Positions 52,273-64,000 of a stretch of 64,000 bases of DNA are shown piece by piece; position 1 is the stretch's first letter, and each line of letters begins with the position of its first letter. The notes beneath the pieces were generated by a model. The model did no database searches, had not been told where the DNA came from, and saw only the letters and a program-made list of their open reading frames with translations. The stretch covers positions 21,344,779-21,408,778 of the forward strand of contig SSBO01000012.1 in NCBI GenBank assembly GCA_005281725.1, given 5' to 3'. A program made the translations under genes and the position numbers. Source of the stretch: Wuchereria bancrofti. Its lineage: Eukaryota > Nematoda > Chromadorea > Rhabditida > Onchocercidae.

Positions 52273-54023
52273 GTAAATAAGTGGAACATATTCATCTTTT
52301 AAGTACCACTCGATAAAACTTTCTATGCTATTTTAAAAAACTTATTTACAGGAGAAAGAAATAAAGAACATTTATGCTGAAATTGCTGTTAGATATAATA
52401 AAAATTAGATATAATTTATTGTTGTTAGCTAAAATAAAAGCTGAAATACCTCTTGTATTTTCCAGTTACATTTACAAAATATAATTATTGCTAATATCTT
52501 CGATATTGAAATTATTAAATGAATATATAAATGCTGCGTCTGTAATGTTTTGCAGTTACTACATGAAATATTGATTTGGATCTGATAAGAATCTAACAAC
52601 AGTGACAACTCGAAATAGCAATGAAATTGATTTAATCATAAAATCTTGCATGACTTGATTTATTACTTCTTTATGTATCCTATTTTTAATAACCTTTTTT
52701 TAAATAGCTAACTTCAATTTGTAATATAAATTGAAGTTTAAAAATTAGTTGCCTGAATTCTGGTTTTCAATTCAACCACTGATGAATCATTGAAAAATGA
52801 AAAAGGAATAAGTGTTGAGAAAAGATGTCTGTTGAGTAGCTCAAGAAATATCGGATTAGAATACGACACACTTATCATAAATGACCCGATTTCAACACAT
52901 CCCTCACAATTATCAATAAAAATTGCTCTCAACATTTTTCACCTCCACAGCTAGTCATTTTCTCCTGTTTTAATTTTATTTGTTATTTGTATTTAAGATT
53001 CTCTTTCTCCTTATTCTTTCTTGTTTTGATTAGTTAAAAAAAACCGGACGTGATGAATGGTTAGAGCTCAAAATCTAAGAAAGATATGATGCATCGAAAA
53101 ATGTACTCATCTATCTTCTATTTACTACTTCTTAGTAAATCTCAGGTATCTATCTGTAAAGTATCTTTTGAATAATTGCTTTAACATCAGACAGGAATTT
53201 GATACAAACTAAAGATATCAACATAGATTTGTGTTACTCTAAGCTTATTAATTTTCCGCAAAAAAACCATCAGTATAACAGCCTTAAATTTTATCTTTTA
53301 ATAGCTACATTTACAATATTCATTTTATTAACCCACTCAATTAAAAATATTCAGTGAATCTATGATTTTGAACAGACTAACACTATATAGTTTATGATTA
53401 TAAACAGCAAATATTGTAATATTTATTTTCGAAATGATTTGTTTTGATATGTTAGAGAAACGAGTAGTTTTTTCTTTCTTTTAAAAGACATTATCGAGCT
53501 TTTAGTAAAAGAAGCAAATCTAATCTCCCACATCCTTCTCCTTCTTCATTATTTGATAGAATTTCTATTAACATCACTTCATACTACTAAAATGAATTCT
53601 CGAAAACTATTCTCATCTGCGCTACACATCTCCGACTTCACCTAAAATTATTCCTTAACTCAGATAAAACTGAATTAAGTATCAGATCAGAACAGACCAA
53701 GAGATAGAATAAACATTTACATGCTCAAAAACAGAATAAATTAAACGTTTAAATTCCAAAAAAAAGAAAAGAAAAAATAGAAAAAGTAAAAAGAAAAGAG
53801 AAAGTAAAAGTAATTGGGCAGTTCTATAAATATTTATCTAGAATTGTTTTATTTAATGTCACAACTCTATTAAATTGTGTGATTTTGAATTTAAAATTTA
53901 AAAGCTTTCCACTTAAAGCCTATTAAAGTTCATTATTCATCAAAACTGACCCTTTTCTTAAAAAAAAAAGAAAAAAAAAACAGACTGCTTGCCCTCCTTA
54001 GACGTTCCTCTTGTGCCCTTCAC

Positions 54024-54092
54024 TCAACCTACCAGAATTCCCGCAATCAACCAACAAGAACTCCCGCGACTAACCCACCAGAATTCCCGCGG
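54024..54092 (+). repeat. Three tandem copies of a 23-bp C-rich unit
   Basis: Units at 54024-54046, 54047-54069 and 54070-54092 resemble TCAACCCACCAGAATTCCCG plus CGN. The period is not a multiple of three, so it is not a coding repeat. It stands out by its G+C content from AT-rich surroundings. Confidence 0.85.
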
Positions 54093-54582
54093 TCAAAACG
54101 AGATCAAATTTGAAATCATTACTTCCACTCAATAATTGTTGACTGTTGCAGCTCTAAGAGAGTTGTACAAATGCCTTCAATGATAATTGTATCATTGATG
54201 ACTGACCCTTTTTACCTGTCCAGAACTTACCTTTTACTGGTTAGTTCTCTCCAAAACTTTTTAAATCTAATCATTACTTTTACACGTAACTGTACGTCAC
54301 GATTACGTCTTCCTAATCACTTCTTTCTTTTCATACAGTTATTCTAAATTATTGTTATTAGCTATCAATATATATCTTTGTCAGAAATAAAGAGTAAAAT
54401 CTTTTTGTTTTTTAGAAAACTTATAATTTTAATTCTTCGTTGCATCAGTTATTACGAGTATAATTCCGTGTTGTCATCATTGCTACGTTCTACTTTGTTA
54501 TCCTTTTTTCAGATTTACATATCGACAAATTAAAGTATTAAATCGTTGAATTGGTTGTGAGATTAGTGTATATCAATTATTA

Positions 54583-57500
54583 ATGGGTGACGTCAATTTC
54601 GGATCTACAGGTATCCACTGAATTATTTGGCTTTGGCCTGACAAAGTGTAAATACATTTTTTTTTTCGAAATGTTGTGAGAAGTGTCAACCACATTGTGA
54701 ATTAGCTGGATTACATCTAAAATGCGATATGAATATTTGATTCAGTCTCCAATCCGTAGATTTTGAGTATTTGTGTAATGTAGTAAATCTCATTATTTCC
54801 TCAAAAAAGTTAAAGTCACCACCCTTTTCATAACCATTTTTGGATAGTTACGGTTATTTGAAGGAGTTTCCATCTTCTGTTGCAGAAATGAGATGTGAAC
54901 TCTCAACATCTACGGGTCAGAATTCACCTGCTTGTTCAGCCCAGAGTTCACCGTATTCTTCTAATATTAGTGAATCGGAAGTTGATATTTCATCATTATC
55001 ACGGCATTCGTCGTAAGTTTTTCGGGCAGAACAAAAAAACGTTCACCGTGAAATTTCGGACGAACATTTTGCGGACAAATTCATTCTTTTTGCATGATGT
55101 TTACATACTCGAATATTTTGTTCAAATTTATTAGCAGATTAGTGCTGATTTCAGGTGTTCATCATTAAATCAACAAAATACACTGTCGCTGCCAGCAGTA
55201 ACAACAAATCCTATTTCTCCTAACCTACTTTTAAATGGAGGGTGTCGAAGTGTTTCGAGAACCAATAATAATGGTAGGGTCGAACAAGATGGTGCAACAC
55301 GCATTCGCCTGTCTTGTGCTCCGGATAGTGCAAGTGATGACGATGTAACTGCAGAAGATAGTAGTAGTAACAGGTAAACATTAAATTGAGAGTTGGTTGA
55401 ATTGCAGAAAGTCCTTTCAAAATTTTTCCAAATTGAAGATTTTGTGTTCAGAATTTGATATTTTATATTATATGAAAATAATGCAATTCCTTTTTCTTGG
55501 CTTAGTTTTGGTGGACATTTTCGTTTTGAACGACAAAGCACTATTGAATCAAGCGGAATTAAATGGCGTTCACTCAATAATGTTACTGGAAGTGGAAATG
55601 AACCGGAACGAAAAACTTCTCTACCACGTACTGTAAGCGTTCCATTACTTACAAATTAAGGTATTGAAAATGCATCTTTATGTTTATGCTAGTTGTCATA
55701 AGATTGTGAGTTATTGTCAGCGCTAACTAAAATTACTATATAAATGATATTTAACCTTCTTAAAAAACTGCTTAAATTACTTCAGAAGTCGTTGTATTTC
55801 TTCTATGACAAATATAATACAAAATATATTACTGTTACAAATATATGACAATTGTATTGTCAGTTTTTTTCGATTTTTATATTTTTTTACGACTGATAAA
55901 ATTATTTTTGGCTGCTTATAGTTCACACCATCGCCCAGCGTTTCGGGACGATCGTCACCAGCATGTCTTCCTGTACCTTCGCATTCACGTGTTGCAAATA
56001 TACGTCGAGAAAGCAATTGCTCATTTGAAAGCGAACTTGCCCATGAAAGACTAATGCAATTTGCCCAGCAGGTAGACATATCAGATCATTGAACGAATAT
56101 TGTTTTCATTATTAATTTACCTGTATATGATAATACTCATCCATATTTCTTCTAACTTTTGATTTAGGTGTCTTTGGGATTCGATGATTTTAGTATTGGT
56201 GGTAGTGGAGAACGAAAGAGAACACATTCCCTGTCGGAACCAATTTCTGTTTTAACGAATGCTTTTATTCCGCACAGTTGTTCACCATCACCGACACGAT
56301 CAGTTGATATACAGAAGGTTGTTTAATTTAAAAACTTTAAGTATAGCAAGACTACAAAATTTTGCTGCTAATAAATAACTAGTCAGACGACATCGCAGTG
56401 GTGGAGCAGGAGATATCTCAAAAGCTTAAGTAAATTGAGTAGTCGCTATATCGCATTTGAGACCATGATTCTGAATTCGAATGGTATCCATGATTTACTT
56501 CTTATTAGGTTTCTTATGAGAACTGTCATATGATTCGCGTAATTGTGAAATCATTTTATTGTTCTCATGGAATGAATTTTGAAGTTATATTACAAACGTT
56601 TTTATTTTGCATTGGAGAGTATACAAAGTTAACGTTCTCTCTTCAGCAATGTTATTCGCCCTCCACGCAACAAGTTGTTCGCAACAACATCACTTATTCT
56701 CCCAGTCCAAGTCCAACACCCAGTCCTACACGACATACAATGCGGTATAGATGTTGGTTCCATTTAAAAAGTTAATGTAAAAATTTCATATGTTTTGTTT
56801 TTATTTCTTCTAACAGTTAAATACATATGACTTTGGGCTGACATTGCTATATAGTTTCATTATTTCTAGAAGTCTGAGCCCTATAGCCGTCCGTCAAGTA
56901 ATAAAACGTCGATATGCGAGTTCAGTTGGTTGTGAATTGGATTCTGATCAACGTTCAGCGCGGTATCTTTCGCTTTTATTCAAATAAATTACAAGAAAGT
57001 GAATTGTTAAAAAAGTATTATTTATCAAGAACTGTTAAAAATATTATTTAATTTGCAGCGCAGCGAAACGAGTTTGTCATCAGTCTCACATTATAAGTCG
57101 TGCTTGTGTTTCTCCACTTGCATTGGAAAATTCGGCAAATTCTTTCGAATCATCAGTGTAAGGAGTCAATTATAATATTGAAATATATTTTTAAAGTTGT
57201 ATTGAGCTTTTGCTAACTTTAACAGAAGTTCAGCATACTATATCTAGATTTTATTTCTTATAAAATTTAATTCGACTTTTAATAAGTTATACAAAGCGAT
57301 TGGTTTTCTAAAAGAAGGTTAGTGGGTGCATGATTTTTCTGTAGAGAAAGATATCCGTCTTGCATTATAAATGGTTTGTGATGAATATAGCAAATCATTT
57401 GAAGTAAATCTCCGGAATTGGCGAATCCGTTTTCTTTTCGTTTTCCGCCTCGTCTTCTTGTTGATCCAGCAATCGAAGCCAAAATGCCTCCTCCTTCTAT

Positions 57501-57687
57501 GGAACTGGACGAAGATGGCGATTCAGTGTCTGAGCAGAGAACGGGTCCAGAGGTACTGTTGATTTTAATTAAAACGCCTTTAATCAAAATGAATTATTTT
57601 TTCTGTGGACTGTAAGTTTAGATTAGAGATGTTTTTTGATTGCTTCATTTTTTATAGCTTTTCGTGGATTTAATCTCAAGTTTTTGA
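54583..57687 (+). CDS. PABIR1: PABIR/FAM122 family PP2A-B55 regulator homologue
   Basis: Homologue of the FAM122 (PABIR) proteins, which bind and inhibit the PP2A-B55 phosphatase and influence mitotic entry. Eleven exons in phase: 54583-54610, 54886-55012, 55155-55373, 55506-55632, 55922-56071, 56168-56317, 56647-56744, 56870-56962, 57059-57157, 57405-57552, 57658-57687; 422 aa (human FAM122A about 287). The conserved helix that contacts B55 is recognisable at RRESNCSFESELAHERLMQF then AQQVSLGFDDFSIG, followed by AFIPHSCSPSPTRSVDIQK, QCYSPSTQQVVRNN, SPSPSPTPSPTR, RRSLSPIAVRQVIKRRY and AAKRVCHQ. Much of the rest is Ser-rich and probably disordered with many Ser-Pro phosphosites. The short first exon (MGDVNFGST) is inferred from phase; without it the start would be the ATG at 54888, directly after a TTGCAG acceptor. 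The last exon is only ten codons including stop. Confidence 0.85.
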
Positions 57688-59542
57688 GGAATCGAGTGAA
57701 GCGCGTAAAGCTGCAGAGATGAAAAAAGGCGAATGATTGTTAACTGAAATTAATGAAATCAACTGTATACTGATGCACGTGTTGCAAATTTCTTTCTTTT
57801 TTTTGTGCTCTTTATTTGCTCATTTTTCTTAACGGGCGTTCTTTTGTCAAACTGTTCTAATTTTTAATTTCATACTTGATAGTTTTCAAATTATTTTTCT
57901 TATTGTAATAGTTTTTCTCCTTCTTTTTTGGGTTACTGTCTTTATTTCAGTGTTGTGCTTCCATCTCTCGCTGCAAAACTGAAACAATTTTTCACGTTTC
58001 ACTTACACATCGCTTCTCTTTCTAGAATTCATTTTTGATTCATTCCAGAACTTCTCAGTTCTTGCCTGCAATTTTATTGTCGTATAATTTAAAGAAAATT
58101 TCATATGTATTTTCCTTGATTTGCTCAAAAGTTGTTAGTTTCATATTGGTACTATATATTCTATGGTATGGTTGCCTATTGTCTTTTGATTCTTTTGTAC
58201 ACCACTGGAATTCCTGTAGCAAATCGCTATTATTATTGGAATGCCTTTTCTTGTCTTTCTGATAAATTTCTAAAGCATTCATAAATTGTTAAAGTAAGGC
58301 GTATTGTGCAATGCAGAAAAGTTTATTTCAGATTAGAATATCGTAGTATTGCTTCAAAACTGATGATAAAATGTGCGTAGCGTTTAGATACGCGACGTTA
58401 TATTGATTATTCATACGTATACTTTGAAACAGTTGGGAATTTTTTCGTCTTTTCTGGTTGGTCTTTTCTGAATTTTTAGCTTTTCTGTTCTTCTGACATA
58501 ATTTGTAAGATTTTATCACTGTTTCTTTTAACTGCTTAATAATGTCTGTCTAATGCATTCAATAACTACTGTTGTGTGCTCTTATTTATTCGGAGGTCTG
58601 AAACTTTAGAACATAAAATTGATTCTGACTTGTTCGTCTCCCAATTTACTACAGTTCTATTACACAGTTGTATTGTATTTTCAGTGAATAAATTGGAACA
58701 TTTCAGAAAAGTGAAATTTGTGAACTGCTCACGGTATTAATTATCCTTCAGTTCTCCGTGAATTTTTTCAAATTTTAGTCGCATCGTTTGGAGGTGATTC
58801 ATTCCTTGCTTCTAGGCGTGTTCATCTTCAGAAAAGATTTCATTGTTTGGGCAACCTATAAATATCATGCCAGATGTTTGCTGGGGCAAGTTTTGTTGCC
58901 TGAATCATAATTTAAGCATACTAATAACTTAGATGTTGTTTGATCTGTTTACATTTCATCGGCTTAGTTTTTATTGAAAAGTTAGAGAAGATCGTTTTGT
59001 TATTCTTAAAAACGTTTGAGATGGAATACAGTACCCTTTTTTGCTAGATTATTGAACTGGTCGGTGTTTTTTGTCATCGATTCATTTTTCTTGTTACTTT
59101 CATTTCTTCTACAATATTTTATTCTATTATTAACCACTGAATTACATTGAAGGAAGTTTCCTTTTAGAGATTTCTTTCCACTTGATCGATTTTCATATAA
59201 AGTCCAGAGTTAATGAAAATTATTTGTAACAGAAATTGACGATTGAGATCTATGAAGGCTTCCATTACAGTCAACAACTCTGACAATAGGAGGGTATGAA
59301 TGTTGTTGAATTAAACTATCCTTAATTTAGGACGAAGGTAGTGCTGAATCGATTATGTTTATTAAACTAAAGTGATGAATTATCTCTACACTTCTATGTC
59401 TGATAAAATGAAGGAGACGTTGCGAAGAAAAAAACTGTCAATTTCGATTGTGTGAATTTAAGTTGTTTTCAGCATAATTCACATTACCACCAAATTGCTT
59501 GTCTTACGAATGCGATTTTTGTGGTATTTATTGCTGGAGATA
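57688..59542. other. 1.9 kb region between PABIR-like and fumarate reductase genes
   Basis: No coding exon supported on either strand. Lys/Asn-rich frames at 58055-58519 (-) look like AT-rich chance frames. Part is presumably 3' UTR of the PABIR-like gene and promoter of the next gene. Confidence 0.5.
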
Positions 59543-62500
59543 ATGGCAGAGGTTGTTTTAACTAAGGTAAGATTTGTTGGTTTAGTTGTTAGAGGAATTT
59601 GAAAGTCATCTTTCTCACTGAAGATGGTTTAAATCATGTATCAGCAGCAATATTGGATCTTTGAGTCCTTGTACTACTTTCAACGTTCAGTCACTTAAGG
59701 AAATAACTAGGCCGTTCTAATGATCTTTATTAGTTGAAAGAAATTCATTTCAAAAGTGCTGTTGCATTATTACTTTTGAAAATTAGGAAGGAATAATTGC
59801 TGCTGGTGACTACACATTGAACAGTTCTGGCACTACAGCAAACATTCAACAATTACAGTTACCCGAGTTCACAGATCCTGTTATTATCGTTGGTGGTGGT
59901 TTGGCTGGTCTCTCTGCTACACTTCAGGCAATACACGACGGCGCAAATGTTGTTCTTGTTGAAGGTGAAAAGGATTTGGGTGGTAACAGCCAAAAGGTAA
60001 CCATTAAGCGCACGATAATGGTAGGGATATGACAGTTGTGTTTATAAAATATATTCAGAATATGAAGTATGGAAGTGGAACTTTTACTGTATATATAATT
60101 TCTATATTGTCATACACTGTACGAAACAACCAAACAAGATAACCGTACAGTGCATATCGATAACCTAGTCTATTGCAATTGGATTCTCTATTCTGTGGGC
60201 AAACAATGATAATATTTTTTCCACCTCCTCCTCCTGATATTTTCATATTATTCAATCATTGCCATAGTTTTCTAGTTGAATTTCGAACGTGTTATTTCCG
60301 AGAAATGTTCGGAAAAATGTTCCTCATTGAAAAATGTTTTTCGTAGGCATCAAGCGGAATAGCAGCTTGTAACACGGAAGCACAACGTGTTAGGCAAATA
60401 AATGACTCATCAGAATTGTTTTATTCCGATACGATGTCAGCTGGAGATCGCGAGAATGATCACATATTAGTTGATCAATTAGTAAGCCTGATTGCAAATG
60501 ATCTTTTATGCTTTTTTTTTCATTTCACTTCAAATGAAACGAAAAAATCAAACCAATTAGTTTAACTCTATATTCATACTTAACATCTCATTTTATGTGC
60601 AGTAATGTTTGATTTTTCTCGGATTTGAATTTTTCAGTCCTTATTATGGCTTACATATTTTGAAGAATGTGTTAAATGTTTAAGTATGACGTTGCAGGTA
60701 CGCCATTCGCCCACTGCCGTACAATTCCTCATCGATCATGGGGTTGATTTATCTGACATAAATCTTTGTGGTGGACATTCAGTTACGAGAGTACACTGGT
60801 GAGATTAATTATAAGCTAGCGTTTTGTTTTAAAAAATTTAGAACATCTTTTCTCCGTGCTTTGGAGAACTTTTTTCAGTAGCCCAGTTGAATTTTCCATT
60901 TTTTTTTCCCCCAATTTCTGACATTTCCACTTCCGCAGCATGCGCACTTTGGATGGCATTTCTATGATTCAGATGACTGTTAATATTGCATCATTTTAGG
61001 ATACCGCAACCGAAGGAAGGCAAACCAGTAGCGGTGGGTGTCAGTATTATCAAAGCGCTGAAGGAAAAACTTCGCATGCATGAAAAAGACCATCCAGAAA
61101 AAGTAGAACCTTGTAAATATCGTATTTTAGTAAAGACATGAGTATAAAAATGTGGATGCTTAGACAAATGCATCAAATTTTGGTCTTAGCTGCATAGAAT
61201 ATAGTGGAACTAGAAATAATAAAAGTACTGAAATTTAAAAATATTTTCGGTGCGCATATTATTGGGGACCGAAGTAGTTGGGCTAGTCACATGGAACGAT
61301 TTTGTGACCGGTGTACGTATTAAGAATGGCAGCCAAATTGGTAATATTTATTATTCAAATTTAAATTAAAATGTTTTTGGTTTAATTTTTTTGTCCACTG
61401 AAGTGGTAGCTTAATTCAAATGTTCAAAGAATAGTTCATGTAAGCAATTAGAGAATTGACATCTCTGCGGTTGCTTTGATTAACATAACGCTGTAATAAA
61501 AAATACAATTGATAAGTTAATGGTTAATTAATCAATGTAAGTCCAAATTAACAGTTGCTTAACAGGAGCAGTTTTTTGAGACTACTGTGAAGTTCATTAT
61601 TCAAGCGTAACGAGTAGAGTTTCTATCATGTTTGGAATAAATGGGTGGTTTTTACTTTATGGTAGCGTTATATTATATATTTTTTAATGATAAGTGTAAT
61701 AGTATTGTTAATTCGAACCTATCTCTAATTGCTAAAAGAATAAGATTGCATACAGAAGTTCAATAATTGGATAGCATAACGTTATTAAGAGACTGATGTA
61801 TTCAACATAAAAGTATCATATTCCTCAGTAAAATCACTACAACAAATTAGGAGGGATGAGAAGTATTGTTGTTGAATTGTTGATCGTGACACTTACCGAA
61901 TAGTCGGAAGCAAGAACACCAAAAGAACGAAGAACATCGTCTGTTACAAATTTGCCACTTCTTTCACTGTCTCTTCGCATGCTATCACTCTCTTTGTCCT
62001 GTCTATTATGTGAAATTTTTTCTATTATTGGTTGAGCATGTAGGTTTTGCTTTTTGCTGCTTGTAGAACGACAAATGTTTTGTTTATTTTGTTTATTTCT
62101 CGTCATCATTTTTTGCATTTCTTCCCATCGATGGCCATAACTAGGTGGTAATGATGGATGCATGAAGCCATTACCAGAAAGTCTAAACACATTTTATGCT
62201 TATACTCATATCTGTGACAATTTATCATTAATTTCCAAAATAGCAATTAATTTTTGCAAAAATATGAATTTATTCATTTGATTACTTAGCTGATCTGGTT
62301 GGCCCTGGTAATTGCTGATTGTTATGTCGAAAGTATGCTGATCTCATTACTTTACGTAATTGCATGCTGTTCATGGTGTTATAATTTTTTTTGTGATTAT
62401 ATCGTCGGCGTGGAAATGTATCCTTTGTGATAAGCTTAAAATGAGTCAAATTTTAGTGATTACTAGTTGATGCATGGATGACGGATATGAAGAGGTGATA

Positions 62501-64000
62501 TTGATTTTTTTTTTTTTTTAAACATTACTTTGAAAATTTTATGGTCATCATGTTCCATGAAAACAGTAATTGGTGGTCGTAGTTGAATATGATAAGCTCG
62601 TCGATGATAGTGATACATGTTGCCATCACTTCGATATAGGCATATTAGATTGTTTCGGAAACTGTAACTTACCATACCTTCACTGATATGAAGTTGTACA
62701 GCATTTGGAAGTAGGGCGCTCTGCAATTTACTTTTAAATCATTAGGATGATAATTTTATTGAATTGAAACTAACTAATTGACTTCCTTGTTTATTATGTT
62801 TTATTTACAGTTGGGTAGTATTTAATAGAAATATGAAAGTTTTATTAGAATATTAGAAATGAAATATTTACAATTTGTTGTAGTGTCATTTTGAAGACTG
62901 ATGAAGCTTCCACAATAGCAACAGCTAATTTCCCATTGACATTTATATCCAAGATCATTTTACGAGTTAATCTTTCTGAATTGTTTCTCTTCCCTTTCTC
63001 ATACATTTTACTTTCATCTTCTTTGATAATCTTTCGGCAACTACTTAAATTTACTTCGTTTTCTTGGGAAGGATAATGAAATACTAATCTGAGGATTATT
63101 CAAAGGTAGTTTTATAATTAATGATAAGAAATGAAATTTAGTTAAAATAGAAATTTCAATTATTATTTCAGAGAAAATAAGCCAGTTATGTAAGATATTT
63201 ACGGATAATGCATCTTTAGACATGCTATTTAAAAATCACTTTAGTAATATATTTGCCAGTTTTACACCAAATCGATTCACTTGGTTTCGTGGTATCTTGT
63301 AATAAAAATAGGCGGCGATAAATGCTACTGCTTCTTCAATTTCTCGATACATACTTTTCTAATAATCTGAATTTTGCTTATCTTCATTTTAAATTCATTT
63401 TGAAGTGAAAACCTGAGCAAAGTTCTAGCACTGATGTTAAAATGCTGTAGGTGCTATTCTCCAGCCTTATAACGAAGTGTATTACATAAGAGAAATGGTT
63501 TTTCCTAATGGAACTTAGTAAAAAGGAAGCTAACTGTAAATGAGCGAGTTTCTAATATTGACAAATTTTTTGTAATTGACTTATTTATCTTACTTTCATG
63601 GTAACAATTCAATAAATGCAAATTTTTAGATGAAATATCTGGGAAAGCAGTTGTTTTGGCTACTGGTGGTTTCAGTTGCGATCATTCCAAAGAAGATTCA
63701 TTATTGCAAGAATTCGCTCCAGAAAAAGCTGATTTTCCCACAACCAATGGTCCATGGGCTACGGGACGAGGGGTTAAAATGGCTCGAGCTATGGGTGCAG
63801 CTCTGGTAGGCATGCAAAATGTCCAGGTAAAAGGGAAACTTTCTGTGTTTAAATATTTACTGTAAATGAGCGATAACTTTTAGCTCATAGCTTTTACGAT
63901 AACACTTCTTGTAACTAATGGCTATTATATTAGTATTAATTTATGGGTGGTATCCCAAAATTATTTTGCAGAAAATCGGGGAAAGTATTTTTTTCTTTTA
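59543..64000 (+). CDS. Soluble FAD-dependent fumarate reductase (OSM1/FRDS-like), 5' part
   Basis: Flavoprotein reducing fumarate to succinate, of the soluble type known from yeast (Osm1, Frd1) and kinetoplastids and present in nematodes, some with a C-terminal cytochrome b5 domain. Visible exons: 59543-59566, 59787-59996, 60347-60481, 60698-60798, 61000-61112, 61251-61340 and 63630-63826, all in phase; the 3' part lies beyond the window. The dinucleotide-binding fold is clear: PVIIVGGGLAGLSATLQA then VVLVEGEKDLGGNSQKASSG, followed by YSDTMSAGDRENDHILVDQL, HGVDLSDINLCGGHSVTRVH, LLGTEVVGLVTWNDFVTGVR and DEISGKAVVLATGGFSCD with NGPWATGRGVKMARAMGA. The active-site His/Arg residues are not reached. 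The start ATG is the first in frame; no signal peptide is visible, though the first 30 residues are not conserved. Exon 6 lacks an AG acceptor, and intron 6 holds another gene. Confidence 0.9.
61837..62958 (-). CDS. Unknown protein nested in the fumarate reductase intron
   Basis: I do not recognise this gene. Exons in phase on the minus strand: 62872-62958, 62529-62720, 62286-62434 and 61837-62182, about 258 aa. An AATTCAG acceptor 15-20 bases before the ATG would suit leader splicing. Exon 1 reads MILDINVNGKLAVAIVEASS; exon 2 has LLPNAVQLHISEGMVSYSF and IQLRPPITVFMEHDDHKIF; exon 3 is Arg/Asn-rich (FPRRRYNHKKNY); exon 4 is hydrophilic and basic (MQKMMTRNKQNKQN) then RSGKFVTDDVLRSFGVLA. No signal peptide or membrane segment. 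The first 90 residues look like a compact beta-rich domain; the rest is probably disordered. The last exon might instead splice at a GTAAGT after 61897, changing the final 20 residues. Expression could interfere with the host gene on the other strand. Confidence 0.6.

Larger units (their letters stand above)
51158..54582. other. 3.4 kb intergenic region
   Basis: No gene found. Contains copy B of the dispersed repeat (51713-52272) and a 23-bp tandem repeat at 54024-54092. Minus-strand frames at 51267-51497 and 52738-52935 have no motif or splice support. Confidence 0.55.

Noticed and set aside
55170..55577. 135-codon minus-strand frame
   Set aside because: Antisense shadow of PABIR exons 3 and 4.
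56390..56500. Second tRNA-like stretch with GAATTCGAATGG
   Set aside because: No cloverleaf can be drawn; it lies in a PABIR intron.
57279..57587. 102-codon minus-strand frame
   Set aside because: Reverse complement of PABIR exon 10; the Ser-rich look comes from the sense codons.
1..64000. Wolbachia-derived insertion (common in filarial nuclear genomes)
   Set aside because: No stretch shows bacterial gene order, long intronless bacterial frames or recognisable Wolbachia proteins; a blastn search against Wolbachia would settle it.

Overview
This is a eukaryotic window, almost certainly from a filarial or related spirurid (clade III) nematode. The evidence is about 70% A+T, many small exons joined by TTTTCAG-type acceptors, start codons a few bases after such acceptors (as in spliced-leader mRNAs), and nematode families such as DUF229 and a Core-2/I-branching (GT14) glycosyltransferase pair. 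I rebuilt gene models by hand from splice sites, reading-frame continuity and remembered family motifs; no alignment was run. Species is inferred, not shown.

Layout. 1-1788 (-): first six exons of cytosolic Phe-tRNA synthetase alpha (FARSA), cut by the window edge. 3784-8383 (+): a SURF2-like nuclear protein, convergent with 8965-14203 (-), a complete 18-exon eIF3c (902 aa). 15902-22645 (+): a 16-exon DUF229 membrane-anchored protein of the alkaline-phosphatase-like fold. 27379-30447 and 37786-41109 (+): two tandem GT14 glycosyltransferases; the 7.3 kb between them holds a decayed non-LTR retrotransposon. 42561-43473 (-): POLE3, the histone-fold subunit of DNA polymerase epsilon and CHRAC. 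46427-51157 (+): a 489-aa secreted glycoprotein that I cannot place. 54583-57687 (+): a PABIR/FAM122-type PP2A regulator. From 59543 (+): a soluble FAD fumarate reductase cut by the right edge, with a separate unknown gene (61837-62958, -) lying in its sixth intron.

Themes. Housekeeping genes of translation, replication and phosphatase control (FARSA, eIF3c, POLE3, PABIR) alternate with secretory or surface genes (DUF229, two GT14 enzymes, the secreted protein). No operon is clear: most gaps exceed 1 kb and strands alternate. No tRNA, rRNA, CRISPR or bacterial gene was seen.

Most notable: a seven-run G-quadruplex candidate just upstream of eIF3c; an opposite-strand gene nested in the fumarate reductase gene; a fumarate reductase exon whose only plausible acceptor reads CGG instead of CAG; two GC-AG introns; a 23-bp perfect hairpin; and a two-copy dispersed repeat 26 kb apart.
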